Both the position numbers and the translations under genes were made by a program. The notes below the pieces were generated by a model that saw nothing but the letters and a program-made list of their open reading frames with translations, had not been told where the DNA came from and made no database searches. From assembly GCA_016929465.1 (NCBI GenBank), contig JAFGIT010000271.1:1-22604 (forward strand): DNA of 22,604 bases, read 5' to 3'. Positions 7,657-14,159 of the stretch are shown here, piece after piece; position 1 is the first letter of the stretch, and the number at the start of each line of letters is the position of its first letter. The DNA is from JAFGIT01 sp016929465 [NCBI: Candidatus Coatesbacteria bacterium] (GTDB taxonomy: Bacteria; B130-G9).

Positions 7657-7695
7657 TCCATCCTCTCCATCTAGTCCATCTTGTCCATCCAGTCC
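7657..7695. repeat. Four-unit 9-bp tandem repeat (TCCATCNNN)
   Basis: Four consecutive 9-base units begin TCCATC at 7657, 7666, 7675 and 7684, each followed by three variable bases; a partial fifth (TCC) ends the tract. It lies in the 603-bp non-coding gap before the pilin gene. It resembles the GTCCAT array at 109-133. The rest of the gap up to the sigma-54 promoter holds TGTCC-type repeats (7714-7729, 7805-7820) and no gene that I can support. Confidence 0.8.
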
Positions 7696-7804
7696 TAATC
7701 TAGACTCCTCCAGTGTCCGGAATTGGTCTTTTTCGACAATTGCACTGCGCAGTGGCTGATTAGCGGCACTCCTGTGGATCGCTCTGATTCCTCAGAATTG
7801 TGCG

Positions 7805-7820
7805 TGTCCGGATACGGACA
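7805..7820. promoter_or_regulatory. Inverted repeat, candidate upstream activator site for the pilin promoter
   Basis: TGTCCGGATACGGACA is a perfect inverted repeat with six-base arms and a four-base centre. It is centred about 145 bases upstream of the predicted pilin transcription start, the distance typical for binding by NtrC-type activators. A partial copy, TGTCCGGAATTGGTCT, lies 91 bases further upstream (7714-7729). Binding by the regulator encoded at 5467-6867 is inference. Confidence 0.45.
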
Positions 7821-7930
7821 AATCCGGCGGTAGAGTCTGATTCTGCAAAACAGCCTATGGAAGGCGAGAGTGGAAGATTCTCCCTTCTATTGGGGCTTCA
7901 CGGGCGGTCCGATAAATAAGAAGGCTAAAG

Positions 7931-7946
7931 TGGCATGAGACCTGCT
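7931..7946 (+). promoter_or_regulatory. Sigma-54 promoter of the major pilin gene
   Basis: TGGCATGAGACCTGCT has GG at 7932-7933 and GC at 7944-7945, with the required ten bases between. The first seven bases are identical to the sigma-54 promoter at 7060. Transcription would begin near 7957 and read into the pilin gene after about 195 nt. Confidence 0.82.
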
Positions 7947-7956
7947 CCGATAAGTG

Positions 7957-8151
7957 GTGACAGAAATGAGAGTTAATCACGGAGGTAGCCAAAGAAGCTC
8001 TTAGCTTCTCGGATTACGGAATGTGAAGGGAGGTGCTGACGGATAGCCCCGGGGAATCCCCGGACTTCAGACGACTTATTTGTGCTGATTGGAACATATT
8101 GCCCTTATTCAGGGCGACCCCACATCTTTTTATTAATAGGAGGAAGAACAA
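7957..8151 (+). promoter_or_regulatory. Long structured 5' leader of the pilin mRNA
   Basis: The leader predicted from the sigma-54 start is about 195 nt and contains three hairpins. The first is AGAAGCT/AGCTTCT with a three-base loop (7993-8009), enclosed by an outer TAATC/GATTA pairing. The second is CCGGGG/CCCCGG with an AAT loop (8048-8062). The third is GCCCT/AGGGC (8101-8115). AGGAGG (8138-8143) and the GTG start follow. The three stems could stabilise an abundant pilin mRNA or act as a regulatory RNA. I do not recognise a known riboswitch; the conserved cores of the cyclic-di-GMP class I element are missing. Confidence 0.4.
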
Positions 8152-8559
8152 GTGGGACAGCAACAGCTACTGTTGATCGTATTGAGTATCATCATCGTTG
8201 GTATCGCGGTGGTCATCGGTCTGGGTCTCTTCAGCGAGGGTGCTGATCAGGCGAATATCGACCAGGTCGTTCAAGACGTCGTAGCCATGGGCGCGAAGGC
8301 TCAGCAGTTCTATATGAAGCCGACTGCGCTTGGTGGTGGCGGCCAGAGCTTTACGACTATGGCCATTGAGGATGTTGGCTCCTCGTCCAACAGAAATGGC
8401 GACACCTATACGGTCACTGGCGGAAGCGACACGCAGGTTACCATCACCGGGACATGCGTAACCGCCAAGTGTGACGATGACGCCACTCCGGTGACAGTTG
8501 TCGGGACGGTGACACCTGTTGATGTATCTACAGTAATCAACAGAACAGCGTCCACCTAG
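8152..8559 (+). CDS. Major type IV pilin-like subunit with two-residue leader
   Basis: This 135-aa protein begins MGQQQLLLIVLSIIIVGIAV: a two-residue leader (cleavage predicted after Gly2), three Gln, then a ~22-residue hydrophobic helix as in pilins. The usual Glu at mature position 5 is absent (Leu). A segment AQQFYMKPTALGGGGQSF (50-67) follows, which I recall as typical of this pilin family in FCB-type phyla. Cys102 and Cys107 may form a disulphide. The GTG start is fixed by AGGAGG eight bases upstream and by an in-frame TAG at 8137-8139, which rules out a longer leader. Its own sigma-54 promoter, a long leader and a terminator directly behind fit a highly expressed structural subunit. Confidence 0.85.
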   Translation: MGQQQLLLIVLSIIIVGIAVVIGLGLFSEGADQANIDQVVQDVVAMGAKAQQFYMKPTALGGGGQSFTTMAIEDVGSSSNRNGDTYTVTGGSDTQVTITGTCVTAKCDDDATPVTVVGTVTPVDVSTVINRTAST

Positions 8560-8575
8560 GCACGATTTGCGAATG

Positions 8576-8608
8576 AGGCAGGCCCAACCTGGTTTGGGCC
8601 TGCCTTTT
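8576..8608 (+). terminator. Intrinsic terminator between pilin and pilus machinery
   Basis: AGGCAGGCCCAA (8576-8587) pairs perfectly with TTGGGCCTGCCT (8594-8605) around a six-base loop; the closing T and the next three give a run of four T, then CT. Placed just after the pilin stop, it should end most pilin transcripts and let a fraction read through into the downstream genes, setting a high pilin to machinery ratio. Confidence 0.85.
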
Positions 8609-8634
8609 CTATCTAAAGCAAGGGGCAAGGACTT

Positions 8635-9984
8635 ATGGCAGAGTTCAGATACCATGGGATGAGCGCCGCCGGCCGACCCGTTCAGGGAATGCTCGCGGCA
8701 AAGAACAAAAAGGCGGCACAGCTGAAGCTCAAAGAGCTGATGCGTGCGAAGCGATTCAATCTCACCAGCCTGGAGAAAAAGCGGACTTACACCTATAAGG
8801 TTCAGAAAGGCGCCGATAAACCCGTAATCGGTGAACGAAAGGCCTACTCATCTGATGAGCTTACCCGCGCGCTACGCGCAATCGGATATAACGTTATCTC
8901 GATACGTCGGAAGTGGCTGGATTTCAATATGGGACCTCCGACCAACGACGTGGTCATGTTCATCCGACTGGGCGCAGACCTCTTGCGCGAGAAACTGCCA
9001 TACGACGAGGTTCTGCAGCTTCTGGGCAATGACATCCAGAACAAGCCCCTGCGCGAAGCGATCAAAGAGATCAGCAACGACCTCAAGGAGGGCAAGGAGG
9101 GCAAAGAAGTATTCGGGAAGCAGGAAGCAGCCCTCGGACGTTTCGCGGCTCACATGCTCGGCGTCGCCTCCACAAGCGGTAACATGGTAGAGATATACGA
9201 GAGCACCGCGAAGTTTCTGGAAAGGAATCAGCAATTCAAGAAGAACCTGAGAAGTGCGCTGGTTATGCCTGCGGTCACGGTCTTCTTACTTATGTGTGCC
9301 GTGTTCTTCTACGTAGGCTACATATTCCCGGAGACAGCCGAGATGTTCCTGAAATTCGACATGGTGCTGCCTCCGATGACCCAATTTACGCTCGATTTGA
9401 GCCACTTCATCACGGACAATATCATTATACTTCTGGTGTCCCTCATCGTACCCATAATCGTCGGCCTGAAGTTCGCCCTAAGCAACAAAGGCCGGCTGTT
9501 CGTCGACAGATATATAATAAAGCTCCCGATCATCGGCTCGGTCCTGCACAAGACGAGCATCGAGATATTCTGCAGGGTGTTCACAGCCCTCTATTCAGGC
9601 TCCGGCGAGAACATCGAGGTAATCAAGACCGCTTCCGAGGCCTGTCGAAATCGCTACATGGAGAAGCAGATCAAGGAGATTACTCTTCCGATGATGATCA
9701 AGGAGGGCAAGGGCCTCGTCGAGTCGTTGGACAAGACTGGCGTATTCACAGAGAACGCGCTGAACAGGCTCAAAGGCGGCGCCGAGACGGGAACACTCCG
9801 CAAGACGGCGCTGCAGGTTGCGAACTATTACGAGAAAGAAACGACCTACAGGATGAAGGCAATCATCGACTGGGTGCAGGTCTTCATCGCGTTCTATGTA
9901 TTGATAATCATGACCGCAATTACGGTCGTATCGTCCGAGACTGCGATCATTTCGCCTAAGAGACCAGGGGTTACAACGAACTAA
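8635..9984 (+). CDS. pilC: PilC/GspF inner-membrane platform protein
   Basis: This 449-aa polytopic protein forms the inner-membrane platform on which the assembly ATPases act. Membrane segments lie near 207-231 (ending FFYVGYIF), 262-283 (IILLVSLIVPIIVGLKFAL) and 414-436. Two T2SSF domains (about 105-225 and 310-435) are visible, the second with the typical RLKGGAETGTLRKTALQVANYYEKE. The first ~95 residues hold two short units of the N-terminal module (GRPVQGMLAAKNKKAAQLKL and GERKAYSSDELTRALRAIGY) instead of one. AAGGA precedes the ATG. The stop codon overlaps the next start by one base (TAATG), so PilC and PilB are translationally coupled. Confidence 0.92.
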   Translation: MAEFRYHGMSAAGRPVQGMLAAKNKKAAQLKLKELMRAKRFNLTSLEKKRTYTYKVQKGADKPVIGERKAYSSDELTRALRAIGYNVISIRRKWLDFNMGPPTNDVVMFIRLGADLLREKLPYDEVLQLLGNDIQNKPLREAIKEISNDLKEGKEGKEVFGKQEAALGRFAAHMLGVASTSGNMVEIYESTAKFLERNQQFKKNLRSALVMPAVTVFLLMCAVFFYVGYIFPETAEMFLKFDMVLPPMTQFTLDLSHFITDNIIILLVSLIVPIIVGLKFALSNKGRLFVDRYIIKLPIIGSVLHKTSIEIFCRVFTALYSGSGENIEVIKTASEACRNRYMEKQIKEITLPMMIKEGKGLVESLDKTGVFTENALNRLKGGAETGTLRKTALQVANYYEKETTYRMKAIIDWVQVFIAFYVLIIMTAITVVSSETAIISPKRPGVTTN

Positions 9985-11768
9985 TGACACCGTCTTCTCC
10001 GCAGGCACGATTCGGAAGTACGCTCATCGAGAATGGCGTTATAGATCAGGAGACGCTGGACAAGGCGCTCCAGATCCAGGGCATGGAGGTTGACTCCAAC
10101 CGGCGCAAGCTCGGCGAGATACTCGTTAGCGATCTCGGCATCGACCGGGACAAGGTCTATAGAGAGATCGCGAATATCTACGCCTTCCGCACCGAGGAGC
10201 TCACGGAGGACGACCTCGAGGAGGACCGCATTCGGTTCATCTCCGATGTGATGGAGGGCGTGAGTGGTGAGATGAGAGGCTACCTATTAAATAAGAAGGT
10301 GCTTCCATACAAGCTCCACTCCGTCAAGCACGGTGTGCTCATCGTGGTCTGTCCTGACCCGACCGACCGCGAGGTGCAGAGCCTCGCCACGGAATTCGGC
10401 TATCGGCGCTATGAAATCGCCTATATGCGTGTTGAGGATATCGTGACACTTGCAAGCAAACTGGTCCCTGAGGAGGAGGAGTTCCTCAAGCTAATCGAGC
10501 AGGCCAACGATGCGGTTGAGACGATCGAGGATACCGATACCGAATTCGACGAGGAGGCGCTCGAAGCCGAGATCAACAAGAGCCTTCTGACTAACCTGGT
10601 CGAAGGATGCCTGGTCGAGGCCGTGCGCAAAGGCGCTTCTGATATTCACGTCATACCGAAACCCGGAAACATCACCGAGTTCTATTTCCGCGTGGATGGC
10701 AAGCTCCAGCTCTGGTATCGACACGAGGGGACGAAGCCGGAGGCGATCTCGGCGGTCATCAAGGACCGGTCGAAGAACGTTGACCGGTTCGAATGGGATG
10801 CCGCACAGGACGGCTTCATCCAGAGAACGATCGACAATTATCTGATGCGTTTCCGTGTCTCGATAATGCCGATTGTCGGCCAGGAGCTGAGACGCAAGCT
10901 GGAAAGCATCGTCATCAGAGTCATCGATGACCGCAAGTTGATAACGGATTTCGAGGACCTCGGCTTCCAGAAGAAGGCAAGAGAGGACTTCATCAAGGCC
11001 ATCGGCAAACCGCAAGGGATCGTAATCCTCACCGGACCGACCGGTAGTGGTAAGAGCACGACACTGGTCGCGGCGCTCAGTCATGTTATGAATCCGAGCA
11101 TCAACGTCGTGACCGTCGAGGATCCGGTCGAGTATAACATCCCCGGAGCGAGGCAGATAAAGCTCGGGCCGAGGCTCGATTTCGACCTGGCTATCCGCTC
11201 TATTCTTCGTCATGACCCGGATGTCGTGATGGTCGGTGAGATGCGAGATAAGACGACGGCGGAGATCGCGGTTAAGATGGCCAACACAGGGCACTTGACC
11301 TTCACAACGCTTCACACGAACGACGCCATCAGCGCCGTCGCCAGGCTCTATAAGATGGGAATCGAGCCATTCTTGCTGGCTTATTCGATAAATATCGTCG
11401 TTGCGCAACGTCTCGTCAGAACACTCTGCAAGGAATGCAAGAGACCGATTACGGACCTCGACCACGCAGCTCCTCTGGAGCTCGGCTTCACCGAGGAGGA
11501 GATCCAGCAGACGACTTTCTACGAGCCGGTTGGCTGCAAGAAGTGTCGGCTTGGCTACAGGGGACGTATTGCGATACATGAGGCATTCTATTTCACAAAG
11601 GCGATCCGGCAGCTGGTGTATCAGTCCTCGAAGGATATTGACGAGGACGCCTTGCGCACACAGGCAATCAAAGATGGAATGCTCACGCTTCGCGCATCCG
11701 GGCGCGAGCGCATCAGAAAGGGCTTAACGACATTAGAAGAAATAGCGTTTGCCACCGCAGAAGACTAA
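9984..11768 (+). CDS. pilB: PilB/GspE assembly ATPase
   Basis: This 594-aa hexameric motor would power fibre extension. An N-terminal MshEN/T2SSE_N-like domain (about 8-150; FGSTLIENGVIDQETLDKAL) is followed by an acidic linker and the N2 domain (GASDIHVIPKPG, YFRVDGKLQL). The ATPase core has Walker A GPTGSGKS (351-358), Asp box VEDPVEY, Walker B DPDVVMVGEMRD (411-422) and His box TGHLTFTTLHTND. The zinc-type tetra-cysteine motif of assembly ATPases is intact (Cys482, Cys485, Cys518, Cys521). All catalytic motifs are present, in contrast to the second ATPase at 15232. The ATG overlaps the pilC stop by one base. Confidence 0.94.
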   Translation: MTPSSPQARFGSTLIENGVIDQETLDKALQIQGMEVDSNRRKLGEILVSDLGIDRDKVYREIANIYAFRTEELTEDDLEEDRIRFISDVMEGVSGEMRGYLLNKKVLPYKLHSVKHGVLIVVCPDPTDREVQSLATEFGYRRYEIAYMRVEDIVTLASKLVPEEEEFLKLIEQANDAVETIEDTDTEFDEEALEAEINKSLLTNLVEGCLVEAVRKGASDIHVIPKPGNITEFYFRVDGKLQLWYRHEGTKPEAISAVIKDRSKNVDRFEWDAAQDGFIQRTIDNYLMRFRVSIMPIVGQELRRKLESIVIRVIDDRKLITDFEDLGFQKKAREDFIKAIGKPQGIVILTGPTGSGKSTTLVAALSHVMNPSINVVTVEDPVEYNIPGARQIKLGPRLDFDLAIRSILRHDPDVVMVGEMRDKTTAEIAVKMANTGHLTFTTLHTNDAISAVARLYKMGIEPFLLAYSINIVVAQRLVRTLCKECKRPITDLDHAAPLELGFTEEEIQQTTFYEPVGCKKCRLGYRGRIAIHEAFYFTKAIRQLVYQSSKDIDEDALRTQAIKDGMLTLRASGRERIRKGLTTLEEIAFATAED

Positions 11769-11789
11769 GAGAAAACAGGAGGGAGAAAA

Positions 11790-12272
11790 ATGAGTTCAGG
11801 GCAAATGATACTTGCTTTGGGGGCGATAGTTATGCTCTCGACGCTGGCTCTTACCCTCAACAGCATCATGTTGGACGGTAACAAAACAATGATGGAAAGC
11901 GAGCTTTACATATCTGGTACCTCGGTGGCCCAGTCATTTATCGAGCACGCGGCGATCCTGGCCTTTGATGCCTCGGTTGGCGTCCAGGACCCCTCGACCT
12001 TTCCGGGGACGTTCACATCGCCATACAGCCTGGGTCCAAAAGTCGGGGAGAACTATCCCAACTTCAGCGACGTGGATGATTTCAACGGCTATTCAGCAAC
12101 AGTTTCAACAACAAGAGTAGATTTCATAGTGAATATAACCGTCCAGTATTGCGACGAGGACGGTAATGTTTCGGGCAGTCGCACCAACTTCAAGATCATG
12201 ACCGTAAATGTAAGTAGTCCTTTCCTTCCGACAGATGTAACCGCAACTCGGATCTTCTCGTACAGCATATAA
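11790..12272 (+). CDS. PilV/GspI-like minor pilin
   Basis: This 160-aa pseudopilin candidate begins MSSG followed by QMILALGAIVMLSTLALTLN, a four-residue leader with Gly before the hydrophobic helix. The Ser-Gln context and lack of Glu5 match the other subunits here. The body contains SVAQSFIEHA and VDDFNGYSATV, features seen in PilV/GspI-type minor subunits. GGAGG stands nine bases upstream, and no alternative start exists back to the in-frame stop of pilB at 11766. It is the first of four minor-subunit genes; assignment rests on order and fold features rather than on strong motifs. Confidence 0.75.
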   Translation: MSSGQMILALGAIVMLSTLALTLNSIMLDGNKTMMESELYISGTSVAQSFIEHAAILAFDASVGVQDPSTFPGTFTSPYSLGPKVGENYPNFSDVDDFNGYSATVSTTRVDFIVNITVQYCDEDGNVSGSRTNFKIMTVNVSSPFLPTDVTATRIFSYSI

Positions 12273-12304
12273 GGACTTCGGACATTAGAAGGAGGTGAAG
12301 CCAG

Positions 12305-12868
12305 ATGGCATTAGCTGACATAGTTGGAACAGCGATTGTATCGGGGATTCTCATCCTCATGGTTATTGGACTCACGGGAAGTGTATCCGAAACCACCACC
12401 CAGCAGATGCTCGATGTCAACACTCAGGGCGCTCTCACAACTATCAAGAGCATGATCGAGTATGACTTTATGAAGATGGGATATGAACAGGCTCCGGGGA
12501 CCGCGATCACTTCCATAGGAACAGATAGCATAACCTTTTGGGCTGGGATAGATGCGAATAGTGATGGCATCGAGGACGGAGTCAACACAATCAATTACAC
12601 ACTGAGTGATACCTCGCAGGCATCTGCGACCCAGAATCCGAATGACCGGATACTCTACCGGACCGTGGGAGCGGCGACGCCGGTCGCGGTTGCCATGGGC
12701 GTGACCGCTTTCTCACTCAGATATTTCGACGCTACCGGGAACATCACGATGAACGCGCCCGACGTGAAGTCGATCGAGGTCAAAATGACCGTTCAGAGCA
12801 CGATGGCGCTCGACGGGAATTACGCTGAGGCCGCCTGGGAGAAGCGGATCAGCCCGAGAAACCTGTAG
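12305..12868 (+). CDS. PilW/GspJ-like minor pilin
   Basis: This 187-aa protein begins MALADIVGTAIVSG, then ILILMVIGLTGSV, a hydrophobic head beginning at residue 4. The body shows the marks of PilW/GspJ subunits: MIEYDFMKMGYE (57-68), ITFWAGIDANSDGIEDGVN, NPNDRILYRT and a late VTAFSLRYFDATGN. The DANSDGIED stretch may bind a metal ion. A perfect AAGGAGGT stands eight bases before the ATG, and an in-frame TGA (12296-12298) excludes a longer leader. The cleavage site is less clear than in the neighbours (after Gly14 or earlier). Confidence 0.78.
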   Translation: MALADIVGTAIVSGILILMVIGLTGSVSETTTQQMLDVNTQGALTTIKSMIEYDFMKMGYEQAPGTAITSIGTDSITFWAGIDANSDGIEDGVNTINYTLSDTSQASATQNPNDRILYRTVGAATPVAVAMGVTAFSLRYFDATGNITMNAPDVKSIEVKMTVQSTMALDGNYAEAAWEKRISPRNL

Positions 12869-12923
12869 AAATGGGCCGAGAGAATCAATGAAAAGGTCTG
12901 AGTTGATATAGGAGGTCCATGAA

Positions 12924-13967
12924 ATGGGAAGAGTATGTTTGATCGCCGTCTTGGGGCTTGCAGTATCGGCTTCCTTCTTGATGATGGGTGCCCATGAAAA
13001 GGGTAGCAGCGCTGTGCTGAATTCCAGTAATTCCTTCACCGATACTGGAGCTGGAAATTTGGCTCATTCCGCTGCGAATTTGGCATTGAAGAACATAACC
13101 GCGGACCCGAGTTGGACCACCACCGGCGAGAGCAGAAATCTCTCGGACGGCCCCTGCTACTTCAGCTGCGATAGGGTACCGGCATCGGTCAACTCGATGA
13201 TCCAGGCTTCCGGGACATACTCACAGAGCAGTCACGGGGTGAGAGTGCTCGTTCAGACGCGTGCGCCGAATCTCAGGTCAGCAATTACTGCCAATCCGCC
13301 GGTTGACACGCTCGGGACCTTTATCGTGGATGGACGCGATTATGACGAGACTGGGAATATCATCCCTGGCCAGGGCGGACTTGCGGTTGAGTGCTCCAAT
13401 GATGTTACTCGAAGAGGTTCCTCAGTCTATGGTGGGACAAACGCAAATGGGGACGATTTCGCCCCAACAACAACCTATGATCCCAGCATAGTAAAGGACA
13501 ATTCGACCTTCGATGGCGGCTTCCCCGATAATCCGGACGCGGTAATCGGGGTTCCCGTAGGCACCCTCAAGACGCGGGCCATGAGCGGGGTTAGTGGAAG
13601 CCAATACACGACAGATCCCTCGACGCTCTCAATGCCCTTGAGCGGGGTAACATACGTTGACCTGCCCAGCGGTGGACAGTGGAATGATGCGACACTCAGT
13701 GGTTCGGGAATTCTGGTCGTCCACAGCCCCACGAAGGACGCGATCATCAAGAACATGTATGGCACCTTCAAGGGCATCATCATCGCCGACGACGTGGACA
13801 AAATACACGGTACAATCATAGGCAACCTGACCGTGCCGGGAGACGTTGCGACGGGCAACTGCATCGGCAACGGCGAGGGTCAGGTTCTTTTCAGCAGCTA
13901 TCAGATCTTCCAGGTCCTGAAGGACCTCAACAATCCAGACTTAAAAATCATCTCCTGGTGGGAATGA
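12924..13967 (+). CDS. PilX/GspK-like minor subunit, copy 1
   Basis: This 347-aa protein starts MGRVCLIAVLGLAVSASFLM: two-residue leader ending in Gly, then a hydrophobic helix, as in the major pilin. The helix is followed by LAHSAANLALKNI, a PilX-type N-terminal helix. The large domain has VDGRDYDETGN (possible metal-binding loop), DDFAPTTTYD and a repetitive strand region ending GTFKGIIIADDVDKIHGTI. Two Cys (in FSCDRVPAS and GNCIGNGEG) are conserved in the paralogue at 14160-15227 and may form a disulphide. GGAGG lies eight bases upstream and an in-frame TAG (12909-12911) fixes the start. It is probably a tip or initiation subunit. Confidence 0.75.
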   Translation: MGRVCLIAVLGLAVSASFLMMGAHEKGSSAVLNSSNSFTDTGAGNLAHSAANLALKNITADPSWTTTGESRNLSDGPCYFSCDRVPASVNSMIQASGTYSQSSHGVRVLVQTRAPNLRSAITANPPVDTLGTFIVDGRDYDETGNIIPGQGGLAVECSNDVTRRGSSVYGGTNANGDDFAPTTTYDPSIVKDNSTFDGGFPDNPDAVIGVPVGTLKTRAMSGVSGSQYTTDPSTLSMPLSGVTYVDLPSGGQWNDATLSGSGILVVHSPTKDAIIKNMYGTFKGIIIADDVDKIHGTIIGNLTVPGDVATGNCIGNGEGQVLFSSYQIFQVLKDLNNPDLKIISWWE

Positions 13968-13970
13968 TCG

Positions 13971-14147
13971 ATGAAATCGGCTGATCCAGTTCACAATGAG
14001 GGCATTTTGCTGACAGCAGGGCTCATTGCTCCTGAAACAGGGGCATCTCGACGGCTGGACAGCATCGGAATGGAAATTGACCAAAGAATCGAAGGCAATC
14101 ATCCGATAAGCAATATGCACTACCTATTAGCCTTAGAAGACCGATAG
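13971..14147 (+). CDS. Possible small ORF between PilX-like paralogues
   Basis: A 58-aa frame opens at ATG 13971, three bases after the stop of the upstream gene, with GGTGGGA about seven bases before it. It runs without stop to TAG 14145-14147, which lies against the GGAGG of the next gene. It begins MKSADPVHNEGILL and ends YLLALEDR, soluble and without Cys or membrane segment. It fills almost the whole gap in an otherwise tightly packed operon. I recognise no family, and an open frame of this length can arise by chance at this GC content. Confidence 0.35.
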   Translation: MKSADPVHNEGILLTAGLIAPETGASRRLDSIGMEIDQRIEGNHPISNMHYLLALEDR

Positions 14148-14159
14148 GAGGACTTTCAC

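Noticed and set aside
7657-7695. CRISPR-like repeat
   Set aside because: Units are 9 bases with 3-base variable parts, far too short for a CRISPR array, and no cas gene is present.
7535-7759. Open frame across the 9-bp repeat tract
   Set aside because: Its openness comes largely from the tandem repeat (Ser-Pro repeats) and there is no ribosome site.
7957-8151. Cyclic-di-GMP class I riboswitch in the pilin leader
   Set aside because: Considered because of pilus genes, but the conserved GCAAA-type cores and the receptor arrangement are not found.
10491-11579. 362-codon open frame on the minus strand inside pilB
   Set aside because: It arises from the codon bias of pilB on the other strand; the residues are Arg/Asp/Leu-rich without motifs, and pilB is certain.
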